Assembly (NCBI GenBank): GCA_009733775.1
Contig: WOGZ01000157.1
Coordinates: 1 to 64,000, forward strand
Source: Alectoria sarmentosa
Taxonomy: Eukaryota; Ascomycota; Lecanoromycetes; Lecanorales; Parmeliaceae
Direction: 5' to 3'
Length of the DNA stretch: 64,000 nt
Below the pieces are notes generated by a model. It saw only the letters and a list, made by a program, of their open reading frames with translations. It did not search any database and was not told the origin of the DNA. The translations under genes and the position numbers were made by a program. Positions 1-13,466 of this stretch are shown piece after piece. Positions within the stretch are counted from its first letter, which is position 1, and the number at the start of each line of letters is the position of its first letter.

Positions 1-586
1 TTTTATTCAAAATATAAAAAATTGTTTATTTGTTTTAATTTTGAAACTTTTTTTTTGATGATTTTTTACAAAATTTTTAGAATTTCTTTTAAAATTAAAT
101 TTTTTTTTTTTTTCGAATCGAAATTCTAACTTTAATTATTTTTTAAATTGATGAATTTTATGCAAATTTGAAACGAATTGTGGTTTTTTTTGATTTTTTT
201 TGATTTTTGTCTTTTTTTAAAATTTAATTTTTTTTTTAGAATTTTTTCTTTTTTTTCTTTTTTTTATTTTTTTAATTTTTTTTCGAATTCGAATTTTACG
301 TTTTACGATCTACGATTATTAAGCGAGAAATTTACGTTTTTTATTTATTTTATCGTTATATCATTTACGATTTACGAATTCTATATAAAGTTGCGCTTAT
401 TTGAAAATATATAAAAAATGTGTTAAATCTGTTATGATCGATTCCTCGCGATTTTTGAAGATTTATATTATATATTTATATAATCATTATTATAGAGTAA
501 ACTTATGCGATTTCAACGATATAATAATCTCATAAATATGATAAAGAATTATGATATTATTTAAAAAAGAAAATAATTCGTTGAAT
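1..586. other. AT-rich left flank of the outer retrotransposon, no gene
   Basis: Almost pure A/T sequence with long T runs in the first 300 bases. The short open frames here are low-complexity Phe/Ile/Tyr strings and are not credible genes. The remaining C and G bases sit mostly in CG dinucleotides, as in the RIP-damaged elements to the right. It is probably an older, wrecked repeat into which the outer element jumped, but no family can be named. Confidence 0.6.
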
Positions 587-591
587 GAGCG
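587..591. repeat. Target-site duplication GAGCG, left copy (outer element)
   Basis: The five bases directly before the outer 5' LTR read GAGCG. The five bases directly after the outer 3' LTR (14968-14972) read the same. This is the size expected from a Ty3/Gypsy integrase. Confidence 0.85.
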
Positions 592-851
592 TGTAAGAGC
601 GAAAGTACTCAGAGCGGCCTGATAGGGCTCGCTTAAATCGCTTACTAAACTGCGTGCTACGCAACTAAGATGCGTCCTTAATATATTTAACAAAAGTCTT
701 AAATATTCATAATTCTCTTTTCTTTTTTTTTCTTTTTTAATTATTAATTCATTTAATAACTTATCGATTAAAATTTATTATTATATTTATAAACCTTATA
801 ATTATTTAATTATTACGCAGTTTCATTAAAAAAAAATCTTATTATTTCACA
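592..851 (+). repeat. 5' LTR of the outer element (260 bp)
   Basis: It aligns over its full length with 14708-14967. Nearly all differences are C/T or G/A, apart from a small shift in the T-rich tract near the middle. Roughly the first 95 bases keep G and C where the 3' LTR has A and T; the rest shows the reverse. The start TGTAAG and end TCACA were fixed by the alignment limits and the flanking duplication. Confidence 0.88.
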
Positions 852-2153
852 ATTTTAATAATTTCGTTTGCACGAAATTATTTAATTAATTATAATAAAT
901 AATTTGCGAATTAATTCTATTAATTTGCGAAATAAAAACGTTTCATTACGAATTATCGACGACGTTTTTAATCAAATAAACGATTCTCATTAAAACACGC
1001 TTGTTTCGTAATCAAATAATTATAATATCAATCTTAATATCGATGCGAATTTTAATAACATTATTAATCGAAACGATGATTATTAGAATATCGTATTTAA
1101 CAATTTTTCATTTATTGACGAAGATTCTCGTCTCGCAAACTTGATTTAAATTTAACGTTTTCGATTCTTAAAACTTGATATTGAAAAACATTTAATTATC
1201 GAAAAATTTAAATTAATCGAAATGCAAAATGTATGAAAATATCGTCGCGAATATAATAATAATTATTATCGCGAATCAAATCGCAAAAAGATAAGCGTTA
1301 TCAAAATGTTTAACATATAACATTTTAATAATTACAATTCGACGATTATATTTTTTCGAGATTATGAAAATTATATCGCTTTAACACCTCGCATCGATTT
1401 TCGAATAAACGAAAAAAAAATTCATTGATTTTTTGTTTTTTTAATCGATATTAAAAAACAAATTTGAAAAAATGCACGAAATGTTATATTGCGTGATATC
1501 GACGAATTTATTTAAAACGAATATAAAAAATAATGTTTAAATTAAATTCGTAATTTAATTATCAAATTTTATAATGTTGATTGTTAATTAATTAAAATTG
1601 TTATAAAAAACGATTAATCGATTATAAACTTCAATGATTATCTTATTATGTTATAATCGTAACGAAATTATTATATAATCGATGCGAAACGCATAAAAAC
1701 TCTACGAAATAAAATAATAAAAAAAAATTCTTTAAAAGCAATGAAAAACGTAATTTAATTTATTATTTATATCACGTTATTATAACAATATCAAAATATC
1801 GAATAAAAATTATAAAGAATAAAAAAGCTATTTATTTTAAATAAGATTTATTTTAATAATAAAACAAATCATTAAAAAAATAATGATTAATATGTGAAAT
1901 CTTAAAAACAATATGTTAAAAATTAAAAAAATCAAAAAAAAAGTTTATTTTTTTCAATATCGTAAAATCAAAAATTTATATAAAATAAATTCGAAAATAA
2001 TGATTTCAAAATCAAATAAAGATTTCTTTTTATTAAGATTAAATATTAAAATTATTAATAAAAAAGACATTTCAAAAATTTATTTAATTATTTAAATTAT
2101 ATTATGAGCAATAAAACACGCAATCGAGTCTTTAACAAAAAAAAATTAAAAAA

Positions 2154-2441
2154 TTGATGCTTATTATTATAACATTAAATACTTTATTTATTAAACGACG
2201 ATCTCGCTCTTTAATATTAAAAAATAAAATCATTATATCAAATAATAAGCGTGAAATAATTGTTTTAATGAATATCAATAATGAAAAAATCTTTATATCG
2301 CAATCTTTTATTAAAGAGACGCAAATTTTTGAATTTAAATACGTGTTAACAATGATGCGTGTTATTAATAATCATCGCATATTTTCATATAAAACGCATA
2401 ATTTAACATTTAATTTCATAAACAATCGAGACAAAAAGTAA
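2154..2441 (+). pseudogene. Degraded protease/linker region of outer Gypsy pol
   Basis: An open stretch of 95 codons whose middle resembles the retropepsin-like region of fungal Ty3/Gypsy polyproteins (Ile-Phe-Ile-Ser-Gln-Ser-Phe block). The protease Asp-Ser/Thr-Gly motif is not intact. It lies in the right place, about 550 bases before the reverse transcriptase remnant and in the same orientation. The assignment rests on position and general similarity only. Its being open is chance: the frames on either side contain many stops. Confidence 0.5.
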
Positions 2442-2963
2442 AAATAAATTTTGAAAACGTATATCGTGAACATGCGAGAATACGATCTTATTTTTGATTT
2501 TTTTTAAATTTATAATGTTAATCTTAACATTCATTAACGCGAGCAATTTTAAACTTATCGCGATTTTTTTATAAGTGATAAAAAATAAACAAATATCGCA
2601 ATGATGAATATAAATTTATTTGCGTCGTTAATCAATGCAATAATTGCGTATAATATGAAATAAATATATATCGTATTTTCATATCAGATTTTATTTAAAA
2701 ACAATGAAAATAATTATGATGAAATTATGCGATATGATATCACGCAATTAAACGATTTTAACGTGTTTAAACAATTTGAAAATTTATTAAAAGTCTTTTT
2801 AAAAAAATTGTTTGATAATCTCAACACGCACGATTAAATTAAACATTTTATAAATTTATAATTTGATAAATTATTTAAAAGCGATTCGATTTATAATATA
2901 TCGTATAATAAATTCGTAACGATAAAAAATTATCTGAATAACGCGTTTGAAAAGAAATGAATT

Positions 2964-3360
2964 CGATTCTTAAATAATTAAATTGACTCGTCGATGTTAT
3001 TTATTAAAAAAACAAATAATTCGCTGCGATTATATATCGATTATAAAAAATTTAACGAAATAATTATTAAGAATAATTATTCGTTATCGTTATTTTTAAA
3101 AATCTTAAAAAAATTCGCATATGCGAAACATTTTATTAAGATTAATATTCGTAATGCGTATTATAAAATATAAATTCGAAAAAGTGATAAATGAAAAATC
3201 GTTTTTTGAATTTATTATAATTAATTTGAGTATCAAATAATATCTTTTAATTTCGCAAATACTCTCGTAATCTTTTAAACATATATAAATAAAACATTTA
3301 AATTATATATCGACGTCTTTTACGTGATATATTTAAATAACGTGTTAATTTATTTTAAAA
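2964..3360 (+). pseudogene. Degraded reverse transcriptase of the outer Gypsy element
   Basis: Reading on the + strand gives the hallmark Gypsy order: a Phe-Ile-Lys-Lys stretch, then Ser-Leu-Arg-Leu-Tyr-Ile-Asp-Tyr (about 3022-3048, normally SLRLCVDY), then an alanine-tyrosine block near 3165, then Tyr-Leu-Asn-Asn at 3330-3341. The last is the catalytic YxDD box with both aspartates changed to asparagine by G-to-A transitions. Stops interrupt the frame. This identifies the element as Ty3/Gypsy on the + strand. Confidence 0.85.
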
Positions 3361-4727
3361 TGAAAAACTTATATTAAAAACACGTGCGAACGATGTTACG
3401 CGCGCTATTAAAACATCGATTTTATACAAAATTATCGAAATGCGTTTTTAATTATAACGAAATTATCTTTTTAAAATTCATTATAAATTAATATGATATT
3501 TAAATGAAATTAATACGCATTAAAATCATTATTGAATAATTAAAATCAAAATTTATTAAAAATATATTAATTTTTTTAAAATTCGTAGATTTTTATCATT
3601 AATTCGTGAAAAGATTTTCGCAAATAATTGCGCCTTTAATTAATATTATACGCGAAATAAAAAAAAGCGAAATCAAATCACTTTTCGTATTTATTAAAAA
3701 AATATATAAAACTTTTAAAACTTTCAAGCGAGTGTTTATTATAACATTTATCTTGAAACATTATAATTAAAAAACATCGTTTATTATGAAAATCGATGCT
3801 TTTAAAATAAATGTAAATGATATATTTAATTAATTAATTAAGAATAAATAATAACATCTTATTGCGTTTTTTAATTATAAATTTAAAAGAATTAAATTTC
3901 GTTAAAATATATATAATAAAAAATTATATATAATTATGTTAAGTTTCAAAAATTGAAAACATTATTTATAGAAAAATAAGTATTTTATTCGTATAATTTC
4001 AGATTATAATAATTTACGTTATTTTATAATAATAAAAAAGTTTAATGCGAAGTAAATTCGTTAAATTAAAAAATTAATTATATTTAATTTCATAATCGAA
4101 TATCGTAAAAATAAATTCAATTTTGCGAATATATCGTTAAAAAGATTTAACATTATTAAATCGAATAATAATAAAAATAATAATAATAATTTTCTTTTTA
4201 TTTTGCGAAACAAATTTCGCAATTAAAAATATTAATTTAATTTTCAAAAATGTAATAATATATTTATTATAATCAAATTCGCAATATTAATGAAATAATT
4301 AAATAATATTATTATCGCAAATATTTAAATTATAAACTTGAATAAAAAAATGCTCGATAAACGAATATATATTTTAAATGTTACGATGTCATTTCGATTT
4401 TTAATTTATCAAATTTTAAAATTGAAAAGATTTTATTTGAAATTATGAGAATCGATAATCGTATAATTATTTAAATTATAATGTAAAAACGTTTTCGTTG
4501 CGAATGAGAAATAATGTTAAAAATACGTTATTAAATAAAATAAGTTTTCGAAATAAAAAATCGATGAAAATAAATTATTACGTCGTGATTTCGTAATTTA
4601 TATTTTTAATAATTTTATTATAAAAAAAGAAATTTTTTATATAAATTATAATAATTTCAATGTTAAGCATTTTTCTCATAAGCGCATTAAAAAAAATATC
4701 AAATTTAAATATTATTGAATAAATATA

Positions 4728-5012
4728 ATGAGCGATATAATAAATTATATTCGCATTTGTCTCGATTATCAAAAAATGCGAATTTATTATTATAAATTTT
4801 ATAATAAATTAATATCAATATTATTAAATAACGTAAATTTATTTTATATTATAATATTGAATTTTATTATAAATTTATCATTTATAAAAAATTTATATAT
4901 TAATAAAATTTACGATTTTATTTTAATTTTAATAAATAAATTAATAAAACACATAACGTATATAACAATTATAAAAAATTTGAAAATTAATGAATTTATT
5001 AATATTATGTGA
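4728..5012 (+). pseudogene. Degraded integrase of the outer Gypsy element
   Basis: A 94-codon open stretch resembling the Gypsy integrase from the zinc region into the catalytic core. It has an Ile-Arg-Ile-Cys-Leu-Asp-Tyr-Gln block (normally RTCxxCQ, second Cys now Tyr), followed by Leu-Asn-Phe-Ile (normally LDFI, first catalytic Asp now Asn) and a Leu-Ile-Asn-Lys-Leu block where the usual Asp is Asn. All three changes are G-to-A on this strand. It lies 1.4 kb after the RT box, as expected. Confidence 0.8.
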
Positions 5013-6656
5013 TGAGAATTTATATTATTATAAAACATAATGCGAAATTTGATTTTAAATCGAGATTCATTATTTATAAACAAATTTTAAATAACGTTAT
5101 ATTAACATTTAAATGCGAAGCGAAAATTTAACATTGCGTTTTATTCTCAAATAAATAATTAAATTAAAAAACAAAAATAAATTTTTAAATATTATTTATA
5201 AATTTATTGCAATTATAAATAAAATAATTAATTTAAGATTTTATTAATAATTACGTTTATATATAATAATAATATACACATAAACATCAATAAAATTTCG
5301 CAAAAATTATTGATAAAATATATAATAAACTTAAAAAATACTTTTGAAAATAAAATCTTAAAAAAAAAAACATCGCTTATTACAAAGCGAACAAAATAAT
5401 TGCGAAATATAAAATCGCATTTAAAAGAATTATGAGAGCGAATGTTAAAATAACAAATAAAGTATTATAATAATCATTATTATGTTATAATTTTTCAAAA
5501 AGAAAATAAAATATTATTGCGAAACTTAAATATACGCATTTTACGATTAAAAAAAAATTCGATTATAAATAATTTAAATTTTTCGAAATATTAAAAAAAA
5601 AAAATACGCAAATTTACAAATTAAATCTTTTTATTAAATATAAAAAAATTCATTTTATATTTTATATGTCGTTATTAAAACCTTGATATTCGCGTGATAA
5701 TAATTCAAAATTATAAATAATTTTAATTAATAACGAAAAGAAATGAGAAGTTAATAAGATGCTAAATAAAAAAGTTCGCAATAATGAAATTAAATATTTC
5801 ATTATTTGAAAAGACTTTTCATTTTATGAAGTTTCGTGAAAATTAATAAAACATTTCGAAAATATTAAAAACGTAATTAAAAACTTTGAGTAAATAAAGA
5901 AATTATGTAAATTAACATTTAAGACGAAATAAAAAACGCAATCATCGTAGAAAATTAAAAAATGAAATAAATCACGAAAAAAGTAACAATAAAGAGTTTA
6001 TAAATAAATTTTTAATCAAAAAATTTAATAAAAACGATTAAAAAAAGTTCGAAAATTTATATATATACATATATACGCATATTTTAATGCGTCGAAGCGC
6101 CTCGCATCACGAAGAAAATAATAACCTTAAAAATCATAAATATAAATACAATTATTTAACATTAATTTATATATTTTCTTATATTAAAAAACAATTTCTT
6201 ATTAATAAAAATTGTTAAAAATCGACGAAAAACAATAACGAAAACAATAACGATAGTGACAAAAATAACGAAAATAATAATAATAAAAAAAAAGACGACG
6301 ATACGCACGACAATTACTTTTATTAATAAAATTCTCGCACATATTAATCAAAATTATTTTATTTTCTCAAACACGTAAAGCGTCGCGAATGTTATTATCG
6401 ATAACGATAATAATACGCATAATAATTTAATAAACAAAAACGAAGAGATCGATCACGCAAAAATAACTTTCGCGAAAACATTAATCGCATTTAAATTAAT
6501 GCGAATTAATTCGCGATTCAATGCAAATCGCGCGAGAATCATTCGCGAAAACACGTATATAACGAAAACAAATGAGAACTTAACACGCGTTAACGCAATT
6601 TCTTAAACATTCATTAATTTTTTTTAATTAACGTATTTTAAACGACGAGAAGAGAA
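5013..6656. other. 3' part of the outer element, no readable domain
   Basis: AT-rich sequence between the integrase remnant and the insertion point of the inner element. It should encode the end of the integrase and the tail of pol, but stop codons occur in every frame and I recognise no motif. A run of GAC/AAT-rich triplets near 6200-6310 is compositional. Confidence 0.6.
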
Positions 6657-6661
6657 AAAGC
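6657..6661. repeat. Target-site duplication AAAGC, left copy (inner element)
   Basis: AAAGC directly precedes the left LTR of the inner element and is repeated at 13671-13675 directly after its right LTR. Confidence 0.88.
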
Positions 6662-6865
6662 TATTAGAATTAATATAAAATCATGTTATATGAGTGTATT
6701 GAATAAGACAATTAAGTGAAAAAGAAGTATATACATAAAAAGAAGACATTTATATAAAAACAAATATCTTTATCAAATCACGTTAAGTTCAATCGAGTAA
6801 TGTTAAAGAAATGTGATATTAAAGAAAAGTTAGTTTTATTAAGAATGTAGAGTACGCTCGTAACA
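6662..6865 (-). repeat. 3' LTR of the inner element (204 bp)
   Basis: It aligns without gaps to 13467-13670. All differences I can see are transitions. It is the 3' LTR because the element reads on the - strand. Confidence 0.9.
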
Positions 6866-8509
6866 TTATTTCTTTTTTTCAAAAAGTAATGTTTTAACGT
6901 TGTGAAGATCGAAAAAATGTGTTTATAATTTATTTTATATTTTCGAAACATTTAATTAATAATTATTTTTAATTGAAGAAAGTTGGCGATAATAGCGATA
7001 ATAATATGTCGTGAGAAGTTCGTTTATAACATCGTCGATGTTATAATGTTTTGTCGTTTTAGGCGTTCAAGAATAACGTGATTTAGTGAAGAATTGACGT
7101 TATGATCGTCGTCGAAGCATTTGAGTGTTTAATGTCATTTGATATTTCATATTTTGAACGAAGAAAGAATCGTAAAAATTAAACGATATAATTAAATAAG
7201 ATTTTTCGAATCGAATCGAGTCGCAGACGTTAAATCTTATTTGAAGTTTATATGTATTTTGGTGATGTTCTAAGTAGTTTTTTTTTATGAGTTATTATAT
7301 ATATGATATCGAATGGGGTTAGCAATGACGATAGCGAGGTTTTAAAACGACGTTAAAGAATTTCGAAAGGTGTTTATAATGTGAATAACGGAGGCCGCGT
7401 GTTCATTTAAACCTTAAATCAACACGTTATCGTCGTCGATATCGATTTGAAAAATGATGTGAAAACGCACGCACAATAATCGAAAGTTGTATATAATTAT
7501 CGTCGTTTGTTATAACAACGACGATTGTGAGAAAGAAAGAAAAAAGAGGAAAAATGAATAATAAGATCTTTTTATAAATTAATCGTTAACTTAATCGAGT
7601 AGTGTTTAATCTTTTTATCTTAACTTGTTTGAATATCTTTTATGAAAGTCTTTCATTATGTTCTTTGTATTATCGAATTCATTTTTGTTAATGTTATATC
7701 AATTGAAATCTTTATCGACGTTTTTTCATTTAATTTTGTATTTAAGACGATTTCATAATCTTTTTGAATTTAATATATCTTCGATTATTCATTTTTTTTT
7801 ATTTTTGACGATGATAATTAATTTTTATGATTTTAAATAGTTTTAATTTGTAAAAAAAATCGATAATGAATATGATTTTAAATAAATCGAACATTTTATC
7901 GTTCAATTTCTTAGATGATTTATTAATAATAATGTTTTTATTGTTAAAAAAAACGAGATCGTCTTTTTTAAACGTTATATCTTTTTTATAACGATTAATT
8001 TATTCGATTATCGCAAGTTGTGTTTTGTTCAAGTTATCGCGTATATAAATGAGAACGTCTTGTATGTGATCGATGATATTCTTTATTTTTGCAACATTAA
8101 GACGTTTTCGAGTGATAACGTAATTAATAATATCAGAGTTAAAGTTTATATAAAAATGAAAATCTTTATTTGCATAAAAAAGCGAAACACTTATAAAGAT
8201 TAAAACATTATTATTATTCGCAAATTCGATTATGAGTATTTATTTGATTTAATCGTTTTGTATATGATTATAATAAATACGCAAATAACGTTTTAAATCT
8301 TAATTGTTTCGTTTCGTTTATTTATTTGTTTTAAAGTGAAAGATCGTAAATAATTTAATTTGAATATCGAGTTTTTTGTAAAAAGATTTTCATATTGTAA
8401 TAATAAATTGTGAATTTCGATCGAATATCATTGATGTTGATAATTCGTATATACGAAAAACTTCGCTGATGAGCATTTTAATAATGTTTTTAATAAATGT
8501 GTTATCATT

Positions 8510-8737
8510 TTTCGTCGTGCATAATACGTAGTGACGTTTTTTAATTAAATAATCAATTATAATTTATATAACGTTATGATCTTTTGATAATAATAGATTA
8601 ACGATAAAGTTTATAGAAATGTTTTATTAGCGTTTTTGTGAAATTGAAAGTGATTATAATAAATCATGTTCACGATGTTTAAGAGCTTTGATTTTTTTGC
8701 AAATGTAATAATTGTTGATATATGTGACGATTGTTGT
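8510..8737 (-). pseudogene. Degraded integrase of the inner Gypsy element
   Basis: On the - strand the sequence reads as an integrase. It has a zinc-region stretch with one surviving Cys (Tyr-Ile-Cys-Lys-Lys), then a Lys-His-Arg-Glu-His block, two adjacent TAA codons where Gypsy integrases carry tryptophans, an Asn-Phe-Ile-Val-Asn-Leu block (first catalytic Asp now Asn), and an intact second Asp in Ile-Ile-Asp-Tyr-Leu. The order and spacing match the Ty3/Gypsy core. Confidence 0.78.
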
Positions 8738-9579
8738 TTTTATACCTTTTTAATAATATTCTCGCTTGAGTAATTCATATATATGAGCGATTTTTGAATA
8801 ATTATATATAAGTTGATCGTATATTTCTTGAATAATAGCGATGTACATTGATTTAGATATTTATAAACGATCTTTGTGATAAAGAATATCGTTCGCGATA
8901 ATGCATTTATTGAATATGATATCTTTTAATTTCTTTTTATCATTAATGATTGTTTCGCGTATTTTATTGCATTCGTTATCGATTTTGTTTGTTTCGAACA
9001 TTTTATGAAAGAGAGGGTTATTGATAATATTGATCTCGAATTCGATATTATCGAGGTTTAAACGATTCGATGTAAAAATGATTTGATGTTGTTATTTGAG
9101 TCGTTCATTTATAAAGTTAATAGATTTATATTCAATCATTCGAATGAGAGCATCAATTTTGAGATTTTATGATCTCGAATGATAAATGATTTTGATGTTA
9201 TATTCGAATAACATATCGAAATATTTAATTTGATAACGATTTAAATCACGTTTTTTAGCAAAGTATATAAGATTTTTGTAATTCGTGAATATCTTGATCG
9301 AAATGTTGATACATTTTAATTTAGATCGTTAATGTTTTAAACATCGAATAATGATGAGTAATTTTTTATCGTAAATTTGATAATTATATTCGATCGAAAT
9401 TAGGTTTTTATTGTAAAAGATCATTGAATGTAATATTTTCTTATTATTATATTATGATAATACTCTCTCATTAATATAGTCGAAAGAATTCGTTTTTAGA
9501 ATTATCTTTTTGAATTTATCGAAATATCGTAAAATAAGAGTTTATATAACGTTAATTTTCAATTGAATAAAGGCTTTTT

Positions 9580-9960
9580 AATAGGCGGGTGATTATTCGT
9601 AAATAACATCTTTTTTTATAAAACGAATTATCGATTTGATTATCTTCGAGAAATTTTTTATAAACCTTTTATAAAAATTATAAAAGTCGATAAAGACTTA
9701 TATTTGTTTTAGATTTATAGATTATATTTAATCGACGACGATTTATATTTCAATCGAATTCATTCGTAATTCATCGATAAATATGAGAAAACTTAGAAAT
9801 TTGATCTTTTGTATATAAAATTCGCATTTAAAAATGTTCATTTATAGGTTGATCTCTCATAACTTCTGAAAAATTAATCGAATATGTTAAACGTGTTTCT
9901 TTTTAATCTTGTTATAAATAAAAATATCGTTTAAATATGTTTAATAAAAGTTATTTAAAT
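9580..9960 (-). pseudogene. Degraded reverse transcriptase palm and thumb of the inner element
   Basis: The - strand reads Tyr-Leu-Asn-Asp at 9937-9926, the YxDD box with the first Asp mutated to Asn. It is followed by Ile-Phe-Ile-Tyr-Asn, a His-Ile-Arg-Leu-Ile-Phe block, a Lys-Cys-Glu-Phe motif near 9830, and the Asn-Phe-Tyr-Lys-Arg-Phe-Ile motif of the RT/RNase H connection. Several in-frame TAA codons replace Gln, Trp or Arg codons. Confidence 0.85.
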
Positions 9961-10219
9961 ATTCGAAAAATATATCGTTTATGTATTGCTGATAGATAAT
10001 AAAGTCATTTGTTAATTTAAATGAAAGCATTCGATATTTGTATATTTCGAGAAATGTGATAAATGTAATAAAGTTTTTATTATTTGAATGCATTTAAAAC
10101 TTATTGAAAATAACGATAATGTTAAGTCGTATAAAATATTTGCAATCTTATATTTTTGTTAAAATCTCATTTATCAATAAAATAGAATATCGATTTCTTT
10201 TGATAATAACGTTCAACTT

Positions 10220-10426
10220 TCAATAATTCACACAAAATCGTAAACCTTCATTTGATTTTTTAATAAATAAAATAAATAAGGCGAATGAAGCATGATTAAA
10301 TACGATAAATTCTTTTTTTAAATGTTCGTTCAAATATTTTTTGATTTGTTCGAATTTGTGACCTGATAATGAATAAATTCGACTTTTAGATAATGCATTT
10401 TTATTTGTTTTTTCAACGAATTTCAA
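10220..10426 (-). pseudogene. Degraded N-terminal reverse transcriptase of the inner element
   Basis: A 68-codon open stretch ending in Gly-Leu-Arg-Phe-Cys-Val-Asn-Tyr, equivalent to the Gypsy RT motif GLRLCVDY with Asp changed to Asn. It is preceded by the helix that ends Leu-Lys-Lys-Glu-Phe-Ile. It leads in order to the YxDD-box remnant at 9926-9937. Confidence 0.8.
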
Positions 10427-10660
10427 TTTGTGATTATAAAAACGGTGTGAAGATAATATGTTCGCTTATGATTTATCAAAAACATTTGCGTAATCATGAT
10501 AATTTATAAAAAGTTTGTTAAATATCTTTTGAGAAGTGAGGGTTTTAGCATTATTGATTTGAGCGTTTTTCGATATATATAATTTATAGCATCTTTTGTA
10601 TTTGATTTCGAAGTCGCATAAATATAATTTATTAATTGATATGCGATTATTTCGTTGTAA

Positions 10661-11071
10661 TTATGATATAATCTCGGAAAGTTTATTGAAAATATCGTAA
10701 ATTTCATTCATTATTAAAGAAAAGAGCTTGTTTTTTTTGTTTCGAATTAAATGATAATAAATCAATGCGTTAATTTCAATAATATCGATGAGATCAGACT
10801 CTTTAATCATCTTTTTTTTAAATGCTTTAAGTGTTAATGTCGATCTTTTTTTATTTGAAATGTCTTTGAAATGATGTATATCGAAATTATTTTCATTCGA
10901 TTCATTTTTAGTAATAGATTTAAGAGATCGTGTAATAACAACAGATGATGTTTTTGATAGAAACGATAAATTTTTAGATGTTGATGTTTTATTGTCGTTA
11001 TGTTTATATCGTTTAGGCATAAATAATATCTTATCTTTTAATATATCGAATACGACTTTATATTTATTCAT
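10661..11071 (-). pseudogene. Degraded protease-to-RT linker of the inner Gypsy pol
   Basis: The longest open stretch in the AT-rich block (136 codons). It is Lys/Asn/Ser/Ile-rich and sits just before the RT N-terminus in the same orientation, where Gypsy polyproteins have a poorly conserved linker. No protease triad is visible. The length is probably due to the A-rich coding strand lacking targets for stop creation, not to selection. Confidence 0.5.
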
Positions 11072-13466
11072 TTATGATTTTTCGAGAATTAAATCGTATT
11101 GTTTTAATGAAGCGACAAAAATAGAATAAGATTCTTTTTTATGATCATATATGTTCAAAATAAATAAAAGGCAATGAGTGATAAATTGTTTAAACAATCG
11201 CTCATTATAATCTCGTAATGGTTTTGGTTTAAAAAAAAGATAAGACTCGATTTGTAAACGTTTATATATTTTAAATATGATGATTTCATTGATAATAATG
11301 TAAGTTTTAATGTATTCGCAATTTATAAAAGAATTCGTAAATGTTATTTGTTGGTTTTGTGATGATAACGTAATTGTTATTTGAAAGAAACGTCGTGTTA
11401 AGGAATTATTTGAAATATTCGTTAAACATATATTCGTATTATTTTTTGCCGTGATTTTGAAAGAGGTTAATCTTTTCTCGAGTTATTCGAAGAGTTTTTT
11501 AAGTCATCGTCATCGTTATTATTCATTTTTATAATATACATTCAAATAGTTTTCTTGTTCGATTGAGGGTAATCACATTTGATATATTTAATTTGATTAT
11601 AATTATAATATATAAACTCTTTAACATCGACTTCGACTTTAATTTTGATAAATGAAATCGATATAATAAATTTTATAGATGTTGTTATAATGCGAATAAT
11701 TCTCGTTATTAAGATAATTGATTTTTTTGTTGAAAATATAATCTTAGATGTGAATGTTTTAAACTTTTCTTTATATTTAGCACGTTGAATGTTGTTTAAT
11801 TTTCGTAAATATTTCTTAATAAGTGTTAATTCGTTGAAATTTTCATATGCGTCTCAATTCTTTCGTAAACCTTCACGAATTTTTAAACGTAAGTGTCGTA
11901 TTATATTGTTTTTGTTTTTATCGATAATTTGATTAAGTCGAATGAAGTCAACGTAGAATTTTATGAAAGATATGATATTTTGTTAAAGAGAGTTATATTA
12001 TCGTTCAATATTGTTTTATCAATTAAAGTTCTCGTGAATGTTGATTAAATCATTCATTATCTCTTTGTAGAATTGATATAAATTTGAACAATTTCTTAAT
12101 CGACGTTTTATGGTTTATTTTGAAGTTTTTTCTTTTAGTTTAAAAATAATATAGATTAATTTAAACTCAATAATAAAATATTAATTATGATTGATAATGA
12201 ATTTGTGATTCATTTTAAAAGATCAATCGTTTTATATAAAATTCTTTTTATTCGTAAAAATAGAAGAATTAAATAATTTGAAAGATTTATTCTTTTTCGA
12301 TATAGGTCGATTTTTGAGTTTATTATAAAGAAGTTCGTTTTTTAAATCCTTTTTTGAATTTTTTTTCAGTGATTGAAGTTTTATTATATTGATTTTTTAT
12401 TATAATTATGTTATTTGCTTTTGTTAATCATAAACGATATTATTCAATTGTTGAGTTATTTGCTTCGATTGATGTAAAGAATTTATGATCTCGTTTTTGT
12501 CGATAATAGTTTTGTGAAAATGAAATGAAAATTCGCGAAAGTCGTTTCGTTTAAAACGAAGTTGATTTAATATATCAAGAAATTTCGTAAATGTAGTTTT
12601 CGCTTAATGTAGTAGTTGCTCATTGATAAAAATGTATTATAAATTTGATTTATAATGTTGAGGGAGGTTTTCGAGGTCTTTAAATATAATTAAAATATAA
12701 CGTTTATTAATTTTGTTTAAGAGATTTTAAATGTGATTTTTTTTTTTTTTTAATAAAAATTATTGATAAGAAAAAAAACAAAAGAGAAGAAAAAGGAGAG
12801 AGATTTAAATATTTCGAAAAATGTAATGTTAAAAAGTATTGTGACAAAGAAAAGTGTTAACATTTTTCATTTAAAATATTTAATGATTTTCGTGTGATAA
12901 AAAAATTTGATTTTAATATATAAAAAACAATAAAGAATGCTATTCAGTCGTTTGTTTATTTATTAAACTTTCGTGAAAATAATGTGTTAATTGAATGACG
13001 TTTTTTTAATTTCGTTATTTATATAGAAGATATTTATTATATCGTCGTCGATTTCGTATAAGAAAATTTGATAATGCGAAGTGAAAAAAGAAAACTTTGA
13101 AAGGTTATAAAATCGTGATTTTTTGTTCGATGATAATGTCGTGAAAAATTTGAATATCTCTGATGATAATCTTTCGAACGATATGATCGATGTTGTTTTA
13201 ATTTGAATTATATAAGGATAATATGTGATTATTTTTTTCGATTCGCTAATTAAACGAATGTTTCAATATCTTTTTTATACTCGTTATTGTTAATGAGGCG
13301 AATCGTTATTTCGATGCGAATTGTTCGGATTTCAATTGTCGTAAATAATCTGATTCAGAAATACGATATCTTAATAGTTTTTATGTCTTGATAAAGCCCT
13401 TATTAACACGATTTTTTGAATTCGTTAATTGATACGAATGAAGTGAGTGGGGTGATTTAGTTATAA
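11072..13466. other. 5' part (gag and protease side) of the inner element, unreadable
   Basis: By position this is the gag and early pol region of the inner element on the - strand. It is T-rich on the + strand with frequent stops in all frames. I recognise no zinc knuckle or capsid motif. Confidence 0.55.

Noticed and set aside
178..414. 78-codon Phe-rich open frame
   Set aside because: Low-complexity T-rich DNA in the RIP block; no start context or family signal.
2154..11071. Treating the open frames of the AT block as expressed genes
   Set aside because: They are short remnants of Gypsy pol broken by many stops, with catalytic residues lost.
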